Numbered from the stretch's first letter, positions 9,083 to 18,889 are shown. The stretch is DNA of 64,000 nt from Clostridium pasteurianum (GCF_001705235.1 NZ_MCGV01000001.1:3414181-3478180), one strand, 5' to 3'. Notes: generated by a model from the sequence alone, not told the origin. Made by a program: numbers and translations.

Positions 9083-11013
9083 TATTCTTCAATTAGTTCA
9101 CTAACTTCATCCCATTTTTCATAAAGTTTATTTAAATCATTTTGGAATTGTGAAATTTTATTATTAACTTCTATGCTTTTTTCAGGGTTAGAATATACTT
9201 CTTCAAGGCACAATTGATTTTCAAGATCTTGAAGCTTACTTTCAAGGTCGGCAATTTCTTTTTCAATATTTTTAAGTTCAACTTTCTTAGATCTCTTTTG
9301 CTTTTCATTTTCTCTTTTCTTTTTCTTCTCAGCATTAATTTGAGTTTTTGTTTTTGAGCTTTTGTTTTCGTCCTCATCTTGAAATCTTGTTGGATTATTC
9401 TTTTTTTCGATGTAATAAGAATAGTTACCAAGATATTCAGTAAGTCCATCTTCTTCAAGCTCAAAAATTTTTGAGACAACTTTGTTTAAAAAATATCTAT
9501 CATGTGATATTACAAGAACTGTTCCATCATAACTTAATAGAGCATCTTCGAGGGCCTCACGTGAAACTATATCAAGATGGTTTGTAGGTTCATCAAGAAG
9601 TAAAAAATTGTTTTTAGATAGCATCAATTTAAGTAAATTAATTCTACACTTTTCTCCACCACTTAAAGACGAAATCACCTTAAAAACATCATCACCTGTG
9701 AATAAAAAAGCAGCCAGGGCATTTCTAATTTCTGTTGTTGTGAGTTCAGGAAATTCATCCCATACTTCATCTATAATGGTTTTACTTTCGTTTAAATCTG
9801 ATTGCTCCTGATCATAATAACCCACAAATACATTTTTACCTAGAACTTTAAGGCCTGAATCACTTTTGATTTTATCTAGTAATATTTTAAAAAATGTTGT
9901 TTTACCTCGACCATTGTCACCTATTAATGCAATTTTTTCTCCTCTTTTTATATCTAAATTTAAATTTTTAAAGAGAGTTTTATCACCAAAGCTCTTTGAC
10001 ATATTTTCTACATGCAGTACATCATTTCCGCTTTTTATAAGGGTTTCAAATTCTAATCGTGTTACTCCCGTCTCTCGGTCAGGGCGTTTCACACGTTCAA
10101 TTCTGTCAAGTGCTTTCTGCCTACTTTCAGCGGCTCTTATGCTTTTTTCTCTGTTAAAGGACTTAAAACGCTCTATTATTTTTTCTTGCCTTTTAATTTC
10201 CTCCTGCTGAAGTGTATAAGTTTTTAGTTCAATGTCATATTGTTTCTTTTTAAGTTCTAATGCCTTAGTGTAACTTCCATTAAAACAGTTTACGTGTCCG
10301 TTTATAAGTTCTATAGTTTTATCTGTAATAGCATCTAAGAAATATCTGTCATGTGAAATTAAAATTACTGTGCCTTTGTAGCTTTTAAGGTAATCTTCGA
10401 GCCATTCAATGGCAGCTAAATCAAGATGATTTGTGGGTTCATCTAGGAGTAATATTTCAGGATTTTTAAGCAGTAACTTACAAAGGGCTACACGTGTTTT
10501 CTGTCCGCCACTTAGTACATTTATTGGCTTATCAAAATCATTATTTGAAAAACCAAGACCATTTAATACTTTATTTATTAACCCTTTATAAGTATATCCA
10601 CCTTTTACAGAATAAAGTTCTGTATATGTAGTGTAATCTTTTATTACTTTATTGTGATACTCTTCTTTAGAAGGATCATAAGGTTCACTCATTATGGTTT
10701 CAAGCTTTTTTAATTTCTTTTCTATTTCAAGCAGTTCGTTAAAAACTGTAGAAAGTTCCTCATATATCGTATTATCATTATTAAGATCAAGGTGCTGTGC
10801 TAGATATCCAAGTCTTTTATTTTTATCTATAAATAAATCACCAGAATCATATTCTAGCTGTGAAGTTAGAATTTTAAATAAAGTTGATTTACCAGCACCA
10901 TTTGGACCAATCATTCCTATTTTTTCGCCATCATTTATATTAAAAGTTATATCTTCTAAAATTACATCTATACCATAGCTTTTATGTACATTTTTGCAGC
11001 TAACAACTATCAT
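9082..11013 (-). CDS. ABC-F family ATPase (YdiF/Uup-like)
   Basis: 643 aa from the ATG at 11013, with GGTTGGTGG upstream; a GTG four codons earlier is less likely. Two ABC domains: first Walker A GPNGAGKST, signature LSGGQKTR, Walker B EILLLDEPTNHLD; second GDNGRGKTT, LSGGEKCR, LLLDEPTNHLD. They are separated by the linker around residues 240-320 that contacts tRNA in this family. The C-terminal 100 residues are a lysine-rich coiled coil. No membrane domain, so it is a ribosome-associated translation factor type rather than a transporter. Confidence 0.9.
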   Translation of the reverse strand: MIVVSCKNVHKSYGIDVILEDITFNINDGEKIGMIGPNGAGKSTLFKILTSQLEYDSGDLFIDKNKRLGYLAQHLDLNNDNTIYEELSTVFNELLEIEKKLKKLETIMSEPYDPSKEEYHNKVIKDYTTYTELYSVKGGYTYKGLINKVLNGLGFSNNDFDKPINVLSGGQKTRVALCKLLLKNPEILLLDEPTNHLDLAAIEWLEDYLKSYKGTVILISHDRYFLDAITDKTIELINGHVNCFNGSYTKALELKKKQYDIELKTYTLQQEEIKRQEKIIERFKSFNREKSIRAAESRQKALDRIERVKRPDRETGVTRLEFETLIKSGNDVLHVENMSKSFGDKTLFKNLNLDIKRGEKIALIGDNGRGKTTFFKILLDKIKSDSGLKVLGKNVFVGYYDQEQSDLNESKTIIDEVWDEFPELTTTEIRNALAAFLFTGDDVFKVISSLSGGEKCRINLLKLMLSKNNFLLLDEPTNHLDIVSREALEDALLSYDGTVLVISHDRYFLNKVVSKIFELEEDGLTEYLGNYSYYIEKKNNPTRFQDEDENKSSKTKTQINAEKKKKRENEKQKRSKKVELKNIEKEIADLESKLQDLENQLCLEEVYSNPEKSIEVNNKISQFQNDLNKLYEKWDEVSELIEE

Positions 11014-11094
11014 GAATACCACCAACCTATAAATATTTTCTATTCAATTATACCATTTGAAATACAAAGTAAATATTAAAACAGAAAAATTGTG

Positions 11095-11124
11095 TTGTTA
11101 AATTGTTAAAAAAACGTGTATAAT
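11095..11124 (+). promoter_or_regulatory. Rex operator overlapping the rex promoter
   Basis: TTGTTAA-ATTG-TTAAAAA (11095-11112) differs at one base from the Rex consensus TTGTTAAnnnnTTAACAA. It supplies the -35 (TTGTTA) of a promoter whose -10 is TATAAT at 11119-11124 (spacer 18). Rex bound here should repress its own gene. The leader to the start codon would be about 280 nt. Confidence 0.65.
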
Positions 11125-11408
11125 ACTTAAATAGTATAAAAAAAATTTGTACTTAATATAATTTTGAAATTATGTTAAAAAACACATTAAACTAAGGCAC
11201 TTATATATAATAAGTTAAAAAAATGATATATTTGAATGATTATGTGGTAAAATATATCATGTCAGCATTGTTTATATAAGTGTAATTAAACGGGTTACAA
11301 CGTGAAACTTAAGTTATGATGTTCAAAAATGCCAACATAAAGGCATTATAGCACATGTATAAGTTAATAGGTAAACTGTAAACCCTATATATATAAGAGG
11401 TGGTCTAA

Positions 11409-12053
11409 ATGGATAAGAAAAAAAATATATCAATGGCAGTAATTAAGCGTCTTCCCAAATATCATAGATATTTAGAGGAGTTGCTGAAAAGTGAGGTTGA
11501 TAGAATATCTTCAAAGGAGTTAAGCGAAAAAATAGGCTTTACTGCTTCACAAATACGTCAGGATTTAAATTGTTTTGGCGATTTTGGTCAGCAGGGTTAT
11601 GGCTATAATGTTAAAGATTTGCATAAAGAAATTGATAATATATTGGGCCTTACTAAAAAATATAATACCATAATAGTAGGAGCTGGAAATATTGGTCAAG
11701 CAATTGCTAATTATATAAATTTTGAGAAGTTAGGATTTTATTTAGATGCAATATTTGATGTGAATCCAAAATTAATAGGACTTAAAATACATGATGTTGA
11801 AGTTCAGGATGTGGATTTAATAGGAGAATTTTTGCAAAATAATAAAGTAGACATAGGAATAATTTGTGTTCCAAGTAAAAGCGCACAAAAAGTTTGTGAT
11901 ATTATTGTTAAAAATAACGTTAATGGTATATGGAATTTTGCACCTATAGATCTTATAACTCCAGAAAATGTAATTGTAGAAAACGTACATTTAAGTGATA
12001 GCTTGCTTACTTTAAGCTGTTTATTAAAAGATTTAAAGAAAAATGAGGACTAA
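11409..12053 (+). CDS. rex: redox-sensing transcriptional repressor Rex
   Basis: 214 aa. An N-terminal winged helix (about 1-85, with IGFTASQIRQDLNCFGDFGQQGYGY) is followed by an NAD(H)-binding Rossmann domain starting at IIVGAGNIGQAIANY. Rex senses the NADH/NAD ratio and releases DNA when NADH is high, controlling fermentative genes. Its position directly upstream of the butyrate operon and the Rex boxes before both genes agree with this. Ribosome site AGAGGTGG. The 395-nt region between it and the divergent ABC-F gene holds the autoregulatory promoter and otherwise AT-rich sequence. Confidence 0.95.
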   Translation: MDKKKNISMAVIKRLPKYHRYLEELLKSEVDRISSKELSEKIGFTASQIRQDLNCFGDFGQQGYGYNVKDLHKEIDNILGLTKKYNTIIVGAGNIGQAIANYINFEKLGFYLDAIFDVNPKLIGLKIHDVEVQDVDLIGEFLQNNKVDIGIICVPSKSAQKVCDIIVKNNVNGIWNFAPIDLITPENVIVENVHLSDSLLTLSCLLKDLKKNED

Positions 12054-12094
12054 AATAAAATATTATTAAAAATTAATATAAAGTTGTTTTATTA

Positions 12095-12182
12095 TTGAAA
12101 TATGAAGTGAATCATTATATAATTAAAGTAGAAGCATTAATGCTTCGAAATTTTTTGCCCGTCTTTGTTAGAATATTAACAA
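12095..12182 (+). promoter_or_regulatory. crt operon promoter, 5' hairpin and Rex box
   Basis: Near-consensus promoter TTGAAA (12095-12100), 17-nt spacer, TATAAT (12118-12123). The transcript would begin about 12130 at a palindrome, GAAGCATTAATGCTTC (12131-12146), forming a 5'-terminal stem-loop. A Rex box TTGTTAG-AATA-TTAACAA lies at 12165-12182, about 35 nt downstream of the start point, so repression there would be by roadblock rather than by covering the -35. Confidence 0.8.
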
Positions 12183-12210
12183 TGAATAATAATAATTAGG
12201 AGGATTAGTC

Positions 12211-12996
12211 ATGGAACTAAAGAATGTCATCCTTGATAAGGAAGGTAAAATTGCTGTAGTTACTATTAATAGACCTAATGCACTAAATGCATTAAACAGC
12301 GAGACATTAAAAGAACTTGATTATGTTATAGACGAAATTGAAAATGATAGTAATGTATTTGCGGTAATTTTAACTGGAGCAGGAGAAAAATCATTTGTAG
12401 CAGGAGCAGATATTGCTGAAATGAAGGATATGAATACTATAGAAGGTAGAAAATTTGGAATACTTGGAAATAGAGTATTTAGAAGAATTGAACTTCTTGA
12501 AAAGCCTGTAATAGCAGCTGTTAATGGTTTTGCTTTAGGCGGCGGCTGTGAGCTTTCTATGTCTTGTGATATAAGAATAGCTTCAAGCAATGCAAGATTT
12601 GGTCAGCCAGAAGTTGGTCTTGGTATTACACCTGGTTTTGGTGGAACACAGAGACTTGCAAGATTAGTTGGAATGGGCATGGCAAAACAAATTATTTTCA
12701 CTGCAAAGAACATAAAGGCTGATGAAGCTTTAAGAATTGGACTTGTAAATAAGGTAGTAGAACCTGGTGAATTAATGGATACAGCAAAGGATATTGCAAA
12801 TACTATAGCAAGTAAGGCACCTATAGCTGTTAAATTAAGCAAGCAGGCTATTAATAGAGGATTTCAATGTGACATTGACACTGCTTTGTCATTTGAATCA
12901 GAAGCATTTGGAGAATGTTTTTCAACAGAAGATCAGAAAGATGCAATGACTGCTTTTGTTGAAAAGAAAAAAATTGATGGTTTTAAAAATAGATAG
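12211..12996 (+). CDS. crt: crotonase (3-hydroxybutyryl-CoA dehydratase)
   Basis: 261 aa. Dehydrates 3-hydroxybutyryl-CoA to crotonyl-CoA in butyrate/butanol formation. Crotonase signatures: oxyanion-hole AGADIAEM, then GFALGGGCELSMSCDIR with the first catalytic Glu and FGQPEVGLGITPGFGGTQRL with the second. First gene of a five-gene operon with 13-46 nt gaps; ribosome site TTAGGAGGA. Confidence 0.97.
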   Translation: MELKNVILDKEGKIAVVTINRPNALNALNSETLKELDYVIDEIENDSNVFAVILTGAGEKSFVAGADIAEMKDMNTIEGRKFGILGNRVFRRIELLEKPVIAAVNGFALGGGCELSMSCDIRIASSNARFGQPEVGLGITPGFGGTQRLARLVGMGMAKQIIFTAKNIKADEALRIGLVNKVVEPGELMDTAKDIANTIASKAPIAVKLSKQAINRGFQCDIDTALSFESEAFGECFSTEDQKDAMTAFVEKKKIDGFKNR

Positions 12997-13009
12997 GAGG
13001 TAAATTTAT

Positions 13010-14149
13010 ATGGATTTTGCTTTGACAAAAGAACAAGAATTAACAAGGAAAATGGTTAGAGAATTTGCTGAAAATGAAGTAAAACCAATAGCAGCAGAAA
13101 TCGATGAGACTGAAAGATTTCCAATGGAAAATGTAAAGAAAATGGCTAAATATGGAATGATGGGAATACCATTTTCAAAGGAATATGGTGGAGCAGGTGG
13201 AGACGTATTATCTTACATACTTGCTGTTGAAGAATTATCAAAGGTTTGTGGTACAACAGGTGTTATACTTTCAGCCCACACTTCTTTATGTGCATCATTA
13301 ATTAATGAATATGGTACAGAAGAACAAAAACAAAAATATTTAGTTCCACTTGCTAAAGGTGAAAAAATAGGAGCTTATGGATTAACTGAACCAAATGCAG
13401 GAACTGATTCAGCAGGACAGCAGACTACAGCAGTTCTTGATGGAGATCACTATGTATTAAATGGTTCAAAAATATTTATAACAAATGGTGGAGTTGCAGA
13501 TGTATTTTGCGTATTTGCAATGACAGATAAAAGCCAGGGTAGTAGAGGAATATCAGGTTTTATAGTTGAAAAAGGTTTCAAAGGTTTTTCAATAGGAAAA
13601 GTTGAAAACAAAATGGGTATAAGAGCATCATCAACTACTGAGCTTGTTTTTGAAGATTGCATAGTTCCAAAAGAAAACCTTATTGGAAAAGAAGGAAAAG
13701 GCTTTAAGATAGCAATGTCAACTCTTGATGGTGGAAGAATTGGAATAGCTGCACAGGCTCTTGGATTGGCTGAAGGAGCTTTTAATGAAGCAAGAGATTA
13801 CATGAAAGAAAGAAAACAATTTGGAAGAAGCCTTAATAAATTTCAGGGATTATCATGGGCTATGGCAGAAATGAAAACAAATATAGAATCAGCTAAATAT
13901 TTAGTATATAAAGCTGCATGGTGCAAGGATAATAAGCTTCCATACAATGAAGCTGCAGCTCTTGCAAAACTTCGTGCTGCTGATGTTGCTATGGATGTAA
14001 CTACAAAAGCAGTTCAACTTTTCGGTGGATATGGTTATACTAAAGATTATCCAGTTGAAAGAATGATGAGAGATGCTAAAATAACAGAAATTTATGAAGG
14101 AACATCACAAGTTCAGAAATTAGTTATAGCTAATCACATTTTTAGATAG
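13010..14149 (+). CDS. bcd: butyryl-CoA dehydrogenase
   Basis: 379 aa acyl-CoA dehydrogenase. It reduces crotonyl-CoA to butyryl-CoA with NADH and, with EtfAB, bifurcates electrons to ferredoxin. FAD-binding stretches GAYGLTEPNAGTDS and FITNGGVADVF are present, plus the catalytic Glu in ITEIYEGTSQVQ near the C-terminus. The operon partner etfB starts 16 nt after its stop. A second, more distant paralogue lies at 32.9 kb. Confidence 0.97.
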   Translation: MDFALTKEQELTRKMVREFAENEVKPIAAEIDETERFPMENVKKMAKYGMMGIPFSKEYGGAGGDVLSYILAVEELSKVCGTTGVILSAHTSLCASLINEYGTEEQKQKYLVPLAKGEKIGAYGLTEPNAGTDSAGQQTTAVLDGDHYVLNGSKIFITNGGVADVFCVFAMTDKSQGSRGISGFIVEKGFKGFSIGKVENKMGIRASSTTELVFEDCIVPKENLIGKEGKGFKIAMSTLDGGRIGIAAQALGLAEGAFNEARDYMKERKQFGRSLNKFQGLSWAMAEMKTNIESAKYLVYKAAWCKDNKLPYNEAAALAKLRAADVAMDVTTKAVQLFGGYGYTKDYPVERMMRDAKITEIYEGTSQVQKLVIANHIFR

Positions 14150-14165
14150 AAGGAGGAATTTCTAA

Positions 14166-14945
14166 ATGAATATTGTTGTTTGTTTGAAACAAGTTCCAGA
14201 TACAACTGAAGTTAGAATAGATCCAGTAAAAGGAACACTTATAAGAGAAGGAGTTCCATCAATTATAAATCCAGATGATAAGAATGCCTTAGAAGAAGCA
14301 TTGGTACTAAAAGATAATTATGGTGCACATGTAACTGTAATATCAATGGGACCACCACAAGCTAAAGCAGCTTTAGTAGAAGCTCTAGCAATGGGAGCTG
14401 ATGAAGCAATACTTCTTTCAAGTAGAGCTTTCGGAGGAGCAGATACTCTTGCTACATCACATACAATTGCAGCAGGAATTAAGAAATTAGATTATGATAT
14501 AGTATTTGCTGGAAGACAAGCAATCGATGGAGATACTGCACAGGTTGGTCCAGAAATAGCTGAACACCTTGGAATACCTCAAGTAACTTATGTTGAAGAA
14601 GTTAAAGTTAATGGAAATGAATTAGAAGTTAAAAAAGCATGGGAACATGGTTATGAAATTGACAAAGTTGAAACACCAGTTCTTTTAACAGCAATAAAAG
14701 AATTAAATGTACCAAGATATATGGATGTAAGAAATATATTTGGAGTATTTGACAAAGAAATAAAAGTTTGGGACGAAAATGATATAGATATTGATAAGAC
14801 ACTTTTAGGACTTAAAGGTTCACCAACAAAGGTTAAAAAATCAGTTACTAAACAGACTAAAGGTCAGGGTGAAATAATTGATAAACCTTTCAAAGAAGCA
14901 GCAGCATATGCTATTTCAAAATTACAAGAAAAGCACTTTATTTAG
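14166..14945 (+). CDS. etfB: electron transfer flavoprotein beta subunit (butyrate operon)
   Basis: 259 aa, standard EtfB length. Starts with MNIVVCLKQVPDTTEVRID. The nucleotide-binding segment ADTLATSHTIAAGI and FAGRQAIDGDTAQVGPEIAEHLG are typical. In the bifurcating Bcd-Etf complex the EtfB subunit carries the FAD that accepts the hydride from NADH. All Arg codons I checked are AGA, in contrast to the paralogue at 27.8 kb. Confidence 0.96.
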   Translation: MNIVVCLKQVPDTTEVRIDPVKGTLIREGVPSIINPDDKNALEEALVLKDNYGAHVTVISMGPPQAKAALVEALAMGADEAILLSSRAFGGADTLATSHTIAAGIKKLDYDIVFAGRQAIDGDTAQVGPEIAEHLGIPQVTYVEEVKVNGNELEVKKAWEHGYEIDKVETPVLLTAIKELNVPRYMDVRNIFGVFDKEIKVWDENDIDIDKTLLGLKGSPTKVKKSVTKQTKGQGEIIDKPFKEAAAYAISKLQEKHFI

Positions 14946-14963
14946 GAAGTAGGAGGTATTCGT

Positions 14964-15989
14964 ATGAGTATATCAGATTATAAAGGCGTATGGGTCTTTG
15001 CTGAGCAGAGAGACGGAGAATTACAGGATGTATCATTAGAATTACTTGGCAAAGGTAAAGAAATTGCTAAAAAATTAGATACTGAATTAATAGCAGTATT
15101 ACTTGGACATAATGTTGATAATATGGCAAAAGAGCTTTTAGCTTATGGAGCAGATAAAGTTTTAGCTGCTGATAGCGAAGTTTTAGATCACTTTACAACA
15201 GAAGCTTATGCAAAAGTTATTTGTGACTTAGTAAACGAGAAAAAGCCTGAAATACTATTTGTAGGAGCTACTTTCTTAGGAAGAGATTTAGGACCTAGAA
15301 TATCATCAAGACTTTCAACTGGATTAACAGCTGATTGTACTGCACTTGATATAGATTCAGAAACTAGAGATTTATTAGCTACAAGACCAGCATTCGGTGG
15401 AAATCTTATGGCTACAATAGTTTGCGCAGATCACAGACCACAGATGGCTACTGTAAGACCTGGAGTTTTCTCTAGAGCTTGCGAAAACAAATCTCTTGTA
15501 TCAGAAGATAAAATAGAAAAAGTTGCTGTAGGTATAAAAGCAGATGATCTTAAAGTTAAAGTAGAGAAAGTTGTAAAGAGCACAAAAGAAGTTATAGATA
15601 TAGGAGCAGCTAAAGTATTAGTAGCAGGTGGAAGAGGAGTTGGAAGTAAAGAAAACTTCGAAAAGCTTCAAGAGCTTGCTGATGTACTTGGCGGAACTAT
15701 AGCAGCATCAAGAGCAGCTATAGAAAAAGATTGGGTAGATAAAGATCTTCAAGTTGGTCAAACAGGTAAAACAGTTAGACCAGAACTTTATATTGCATGC
15801 GGTATATCTGGAGCAATTCAGCATTTAGCAGGAATGCAGGATTCAGATTACATAATTGCTATAAATAAGGACGCAGATGCTCCAATAATGAAGGTTGCAG
15901 ATTTGGCTATAGTTGGTGACGTGAATAAAGTTGTACCTGAATTAATAGCACAAATAAAAGCACAAAAGGCTTCTTGCGCTATTAGATAG
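14964..15989 (+). CDS. etfA: electron transfer flavoprotein alpha subunit (butyrate operon)
   Basis: 341 aa. The N-terminal half contacts EtfB. The C-terminal FAD domain has [23 protein letters not shown]-type contacts, [20 protein letters not shown] and [15 protein letters not shown]. It works with EtfB and Bcd. Ribosome site AGTAGGAGG; an 18-nt gap after etfB. Confidence 0.96.
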   Translation: MSISDYKGVWVFAEQRDGELQDVSLELLGKGKEIAKKLDTELIAVLLGHNVDNMAKELLAYGADKVLAADSEVLDHFTTEAYAKVICDLVNEKKPEILFVGATFLGRDLGPRISSRLSTGLTADCTALDIDSETRDLLATRPAFGGNLMATIVCADHRPQMATVRPGVFSRACENKSLVSEDKIEKVAVGIKADDLKVKVEKVVKSTKEVIDIGAAKVLVAGGRGVGSKENFEKLQELADVLGGTIAASRAAIEKDWVDKDLQVGQTGKTVRPELYIACGISGAIQHLAGMQDSDYIIAINKDADAPIMKVADLAIVGDVNKVVPELIAQIKAQKASCAIR

Positions 15990-16035
15990 TACTTTAAGAT
16001 TATTTAAAGTTTTAAATTTTAGAGGAGGGTGTATT

Positions 16036-16884
16036 ATGAAAAAGGTATGTGTTATAGGTGCAGGTACTATGGGCTCAGGAATAGCTCAAGCATTTGCAGC
16101 TAAAGGACTTGAAGTAGTATTAAGAGATATTAAAGATGAGTTCGTTCAAAGGGGACTTGGAATAATAGATAAGAATCTTTCAAGATCTGTTAAAAAAGGT
16201 AGAATGGATGAAGCAGCTAAAGCTGAAATACTAGGAAGAATTAAAGGAACAGTTGACCTTAATTTGGCAGCTGATTGCGATTTAGTAGTTGAAGCAGCAG
16301 TTGAAAGAATGGATATAAAACAGCAGATATTTGCTGACTTAGATAAAATATGTAAGCCAGAAACTATTCTTGCATCAAATACATCATCACTTTCAATAAC
16401 AGAAGTGGCTTCAGCAACTAAAAGACCTGATAAGGTTATAGGTATGCATTTCTTTAATCCAGCTCCTGTTATGAAACTTGTTGAAGTAATAAGAGGAATT
16501 GCTACTTCACAGGAAACATTTGAGGCTGTAAAAGAATGTGCTATTGCAATAGGAAAAGATCCTGTAGAAGTTAAAGAAGCACCAGGATTTGTTGTAAATA
16601 GAATTTTAATTCCAATGATCAATGAAGCAGTTGGAATATATGCTGAAGGAATAGCTTCAGTTGAAGATATAGATAAAGCTATGAAACTTGGAGCAAATCA
16701 TCCAATGGGACCATTAGAGCTTGGAGATTTCATAGGTCTTGATATATGTCTTGCTATAATGAATGTTCTTTATTCAGAAACAGGAGATTCTAAATATAGA
16801 CCACATACATTATTAAAGAAATATGTAAGAGCTGGATGGCTTGGAAGAAAGACTGGAAAAGGCTTCTACGATTATTCAAAATAG
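16036..16884 (+). CDS. hbd: 3-hydroxybutyryl-CoA dehydrogenase
   Basis: 282 aa. Reduces acetoacetyl-CoA to 3-hydroxybutyryl-CoA. NAD-binding [14 protein letters not shown] at the N-terminus; catalytic His in [17 protein letters not shown] followed by the partner Glu; C-terminal helical domain with GFVVNRIL. Last gene of the operon; no thiolase gene is included, as in related solventogenic clostridia. Confidence 0.97.
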   Translation: MKKVCVIGAGTMGSGIAQAFAAKGLEVVLRDIKDEFVQRGLGIIDKNLSRSVKKGRMDEAAKAEILGRIKGTVDLNLAADCDLVVEAAVERMDIKQQIFADLDKICKPETILASNTSSLSITEVASATKRPDKVIGMHFFNPAPVMKLVEVIRGIATSQETFEAVKECAIAIGKDPVEVKEAPGFVVNRILIPMINEAVGIYAEGIASVEDIDKAMKLGANHPMGPLELGDFIGLDICLAIMNVLYSETGDSKYRPHTLLKKYVRAGWLGRKTGKGFYDYSK

Positions 16885-16892
16885 AATTTACA

Positions 16893-16925
16893 AAACTCCC
16901 CATTATCAAATGGGGAGTTTTTATA
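16893..16925 (+). terminator. intrinsic terminator of the butyrate operon
   Basis: Perfect 10-bp stem AAACTCCCCA (16893-16902) with its complement at 16911-16920, 8-nt loop, followed by T-rich sequence. Confidence 0.93.
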
Positions 16926-16956
16926 TATAATATAATTTTAGAGGAGTGATTATATT

Positions 16957-17838
16957 ATGGATTTTGATATGGTTAAAGAAATTGAAAATGGTGTTGTAGT
17001 AAAGAATGTCCGTAACTTTGAGCTTAAGGACATATTTGATTGTGGGCAATGCTTTAGGTGGAATAGAGAAGAAAGTGGAAATTATATAGGAGTTGCCTTT
17101 GGAAAAGTTATAGAAGTAGAAAGAAAAGAAAAAGATGCCATCATATATAATATAAATGAAGAAGAATTTAAAAATGTATGGGCGGAATATTTTGATTTAT
17201 ATAGGGATTACAGCGAAATAAAAGAGGAGTTAAGTAAAGATACACTCTTAAAGAAATCTGTTGATTTTGGGAGCGGAATAAGGCTTTTAAAGCAGGAACC
17301 ATTTGAAATATTGTTGTCATTTATAATTTCAGCTAATAATAGAATACCGATGATAAAAAGGTGTATAAATAGAATAAGCAAAAAGGCTGGAAAAAAGGTA
17401 GAATACAAAGGAAGGGAATATTATACCTTTCCAACAGTAGAAAAGCTACATGAGTTTACAGAAGAGGATTTTGAGGAATGTGGTGCTGGGTTTAGGGCTA
17501 AATATTTAAAAGATACTGTTGATAAGATATATAATGAAGAATTTAATCTTAGCTACATAAAAAGTTTAAATGATGATGAATGTCATACGGAGCTTAAAAA
17601 ATTTATGGGAGTTGGTCCTAAGGTAGCAGATTGTATAATGCTTTTTTCTATGCAGAAATATTCAGCTTTCCCTGTGGATACATGGGTTAAGAAAGCAATG
17701 ATGAAATTTTATGTAGCACCAGATGTATCGTTAAAAAAAATAAGAGATTTCGGAAGAGACAAATTTGGAAACTTATCAGGTTTTGCACAGCAGTACTTAT
17801 TTTTCTATGCCAGAGAGAACAATATAAAGGTAGAGTAA
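16957..17838 (+). CDS. ogg: 8-oxoguanine DNA glycosylase (Ogg-type)
   Basis: 293 aa HhH-GPD glycosylase/AP lyase for oxidised guanine. The N-terminal OGG domain has IFDCGQCFRW; the helix-hairpin-helix GVGPKVADC carries the catalytic Lys; the catalytic Asp is in FPVDTWVKK. The start follows TAGAGGAGTG. The last codons and stop lie inside the left arm of repeat element E2, so the C-terminal residues KVE may be set by the element. Confidence 0.93.
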   Translation: MDFDMVKEIENGVVVKNVRNFELKDIFDCGQCFRWNREESGNYIGVAFGKVIEVERKEKDAIIYNINEEEFKNVWAEYFDLYRDYSEIKEELSKDTLLKKSVDFGSGIRLLKQEPFEILLSFIISANNRIPMIKRCINRISKKAGKKVEYKGREYYTFPTVEKLHEFTEEDFEECGAGFRAKYLKDTVDKIYNEEFNLSYIKSLNDDECHTELKKFMGVGPKVADCIMLFSMQKYSAFPVDTWVKKAMMKFYVAPDVSLKKIRDFGRDKFGNLSGFAQQYLFFYARENNIKVE

Positions 17839-18020
17839 TAGTATTTTAAAACATTAAATAAAACCCATAAGTCTAAGCTCCGAATTATAAAAATACTAAG
17901 AAATTTTAATAACTCGCTGGAAAAAAGCTCAAACAAATTAAAATTTCTAAGTCTTTTTATAATTTGGAGCAAGACTTATTGAATTTTATTTAAATTGTTT
18001 CTAAAATACTATTACTCTAC
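17830..18020. repeat. long hairpin repeat element E2
   Basis: 191-bp inverted repeat; the outer arms (17830-17848 and 18002-18020) are perfectly complementary. The left arm begins inside the last three codons of ogg and includes its TAA. Sequence is closely related to E1, but where the E1 arm has CAG and GG, E2 has TAG and AA, with matching changes in the opposite arm. Apical loop: ATAACTCGCTGG and GCTCAAACA. Confidence 0.9.
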
Positions 18021-18039
18021 TTAGAATAAAAGAAATGAT

Positions 18040-18073
18040 AGCTTTCCTCCGTTTCTCTACGGAAAGCTTTTTA
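18040..18073 (+). terminator. intrinsic terminator after ogg and element E2
   Basis: Stem AGCTTTCC (18040-18047) with its complement at 18061-18068, then TTTTATTA. It lies directly behind E2, so E2 itself may not be the terminator of ogg. Confidence 0.8.
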
Positions 18074-18178
18074 TTAGATTCTAGGCTTTTGGCAGTGTCT
18101 ATGGAAGAAAATTATTACTTGCTCATAACATTTATATATTAATAATTGAACTGTGAATACTAGAAGGAGGCGGATAAT

Positions 18179-18889
18179 TTGTTAGAGAACATATGGAATA
18201 AGATAAAAAAATATAAGCTTCAGATAGGTGTTGCAATTATAATTATATTCTTAGTAGCCACAGGGTATATATATTATTCAAAGTATTTTTATGCATTAAA
18301 AAGCCCACAAAAGGTAAAAGAGTACATAATTTCTTACGGAAAGTTTAGTTTCTTGGCGTTTTTTATTATGCAGATATTACAGGTAGTTGCATTTTTTATA
18401 CCTGGGGAGATAATTGAGATTGCAGGTGGATATATATTTGGAACAGCCGGTGGAACACTTATATCACTTTTAGGAATAACAGTTGGAAGTGCTATAGCCT
18501 TCTATATTTCAAATAAGCTTGGTAGACCCTTTGTAAAGAAAATAGCCAAAAAGCAGAATATAAGTTTTTTTGAAAAAATGATTAAAAATGGTGAAATAAA
18601 ATATGTTATAACACTTATATATTTGATACCGGGTTTGCCGAAGGATATTTTGGCGTATGTATGTGGTATTACAGGTGTTAGTGGTAGAGAGTTTATTATT
18701 TATTCAACTATTGGTAGACTACCGGGAATATTTATCTCTGCATACTTTGGAGATAGGATAACAAATGGCGATATAAAAATGATAATAATAATTGCAGTTA
18801 TATCTAGTATTTTATTTATTATAGGAGTATTAAAGGGAAAATATTTGCTAAAGAAAATTTCTAGCATAAAATCAAAACGCAAAGAATAA
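18179..18889 (+). CDS. VTT/DedA-like (TVP38/TMEM64) membrane protein
   Basis: 236 aa, TTG start chosen because AAGGAGG (18164-18170) is ideally placed. One N-terminal membrane helix, then the VTT domain with QVVAFFIPGEIIEIAGGYIFGTAGGT, a re-entrant-type GSAIAFYISNKLGRPFVKK segment and a proline-glycine pair in YLIPGLPKDILAYVCG. The family includes lipid scramblases and undecaprenyl-phosphate or phosphatidylethanolamine flippases. The specific lipid cannot be told. The last codons (KSKRKE) are part of the shared convergent terminator. Confidence 0.8.
   Translation: MLENIWNKIKKYKLQIGVAIIIIFLVATGYIYYSKYFYALKSPQKVKEYIISYGKFSFLAFFIMQILQVVAFFIPGEIIEIAGGYIFGTAGGTLISLLGITVGSAIAFYISNKLGRPFVKKIAKKQNISFFEKMIKNGEIKYVITLIYLIPGLPKDILAYVCGITGVSGREFIIYSTIGRLPGIFISAYFGDRITNGDIKMIIIIAVISSILFIIGVLKGKYLLKKISSIKSKRKE

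Noticed and set aside
9171-9479. Lys-rich 102-codon frame overlapping the ABC-F gene on the same strand
   Set aside because: It is the +1 frame of the Lys-rich coiled coil of the ABC-F protein; no independent start signal.
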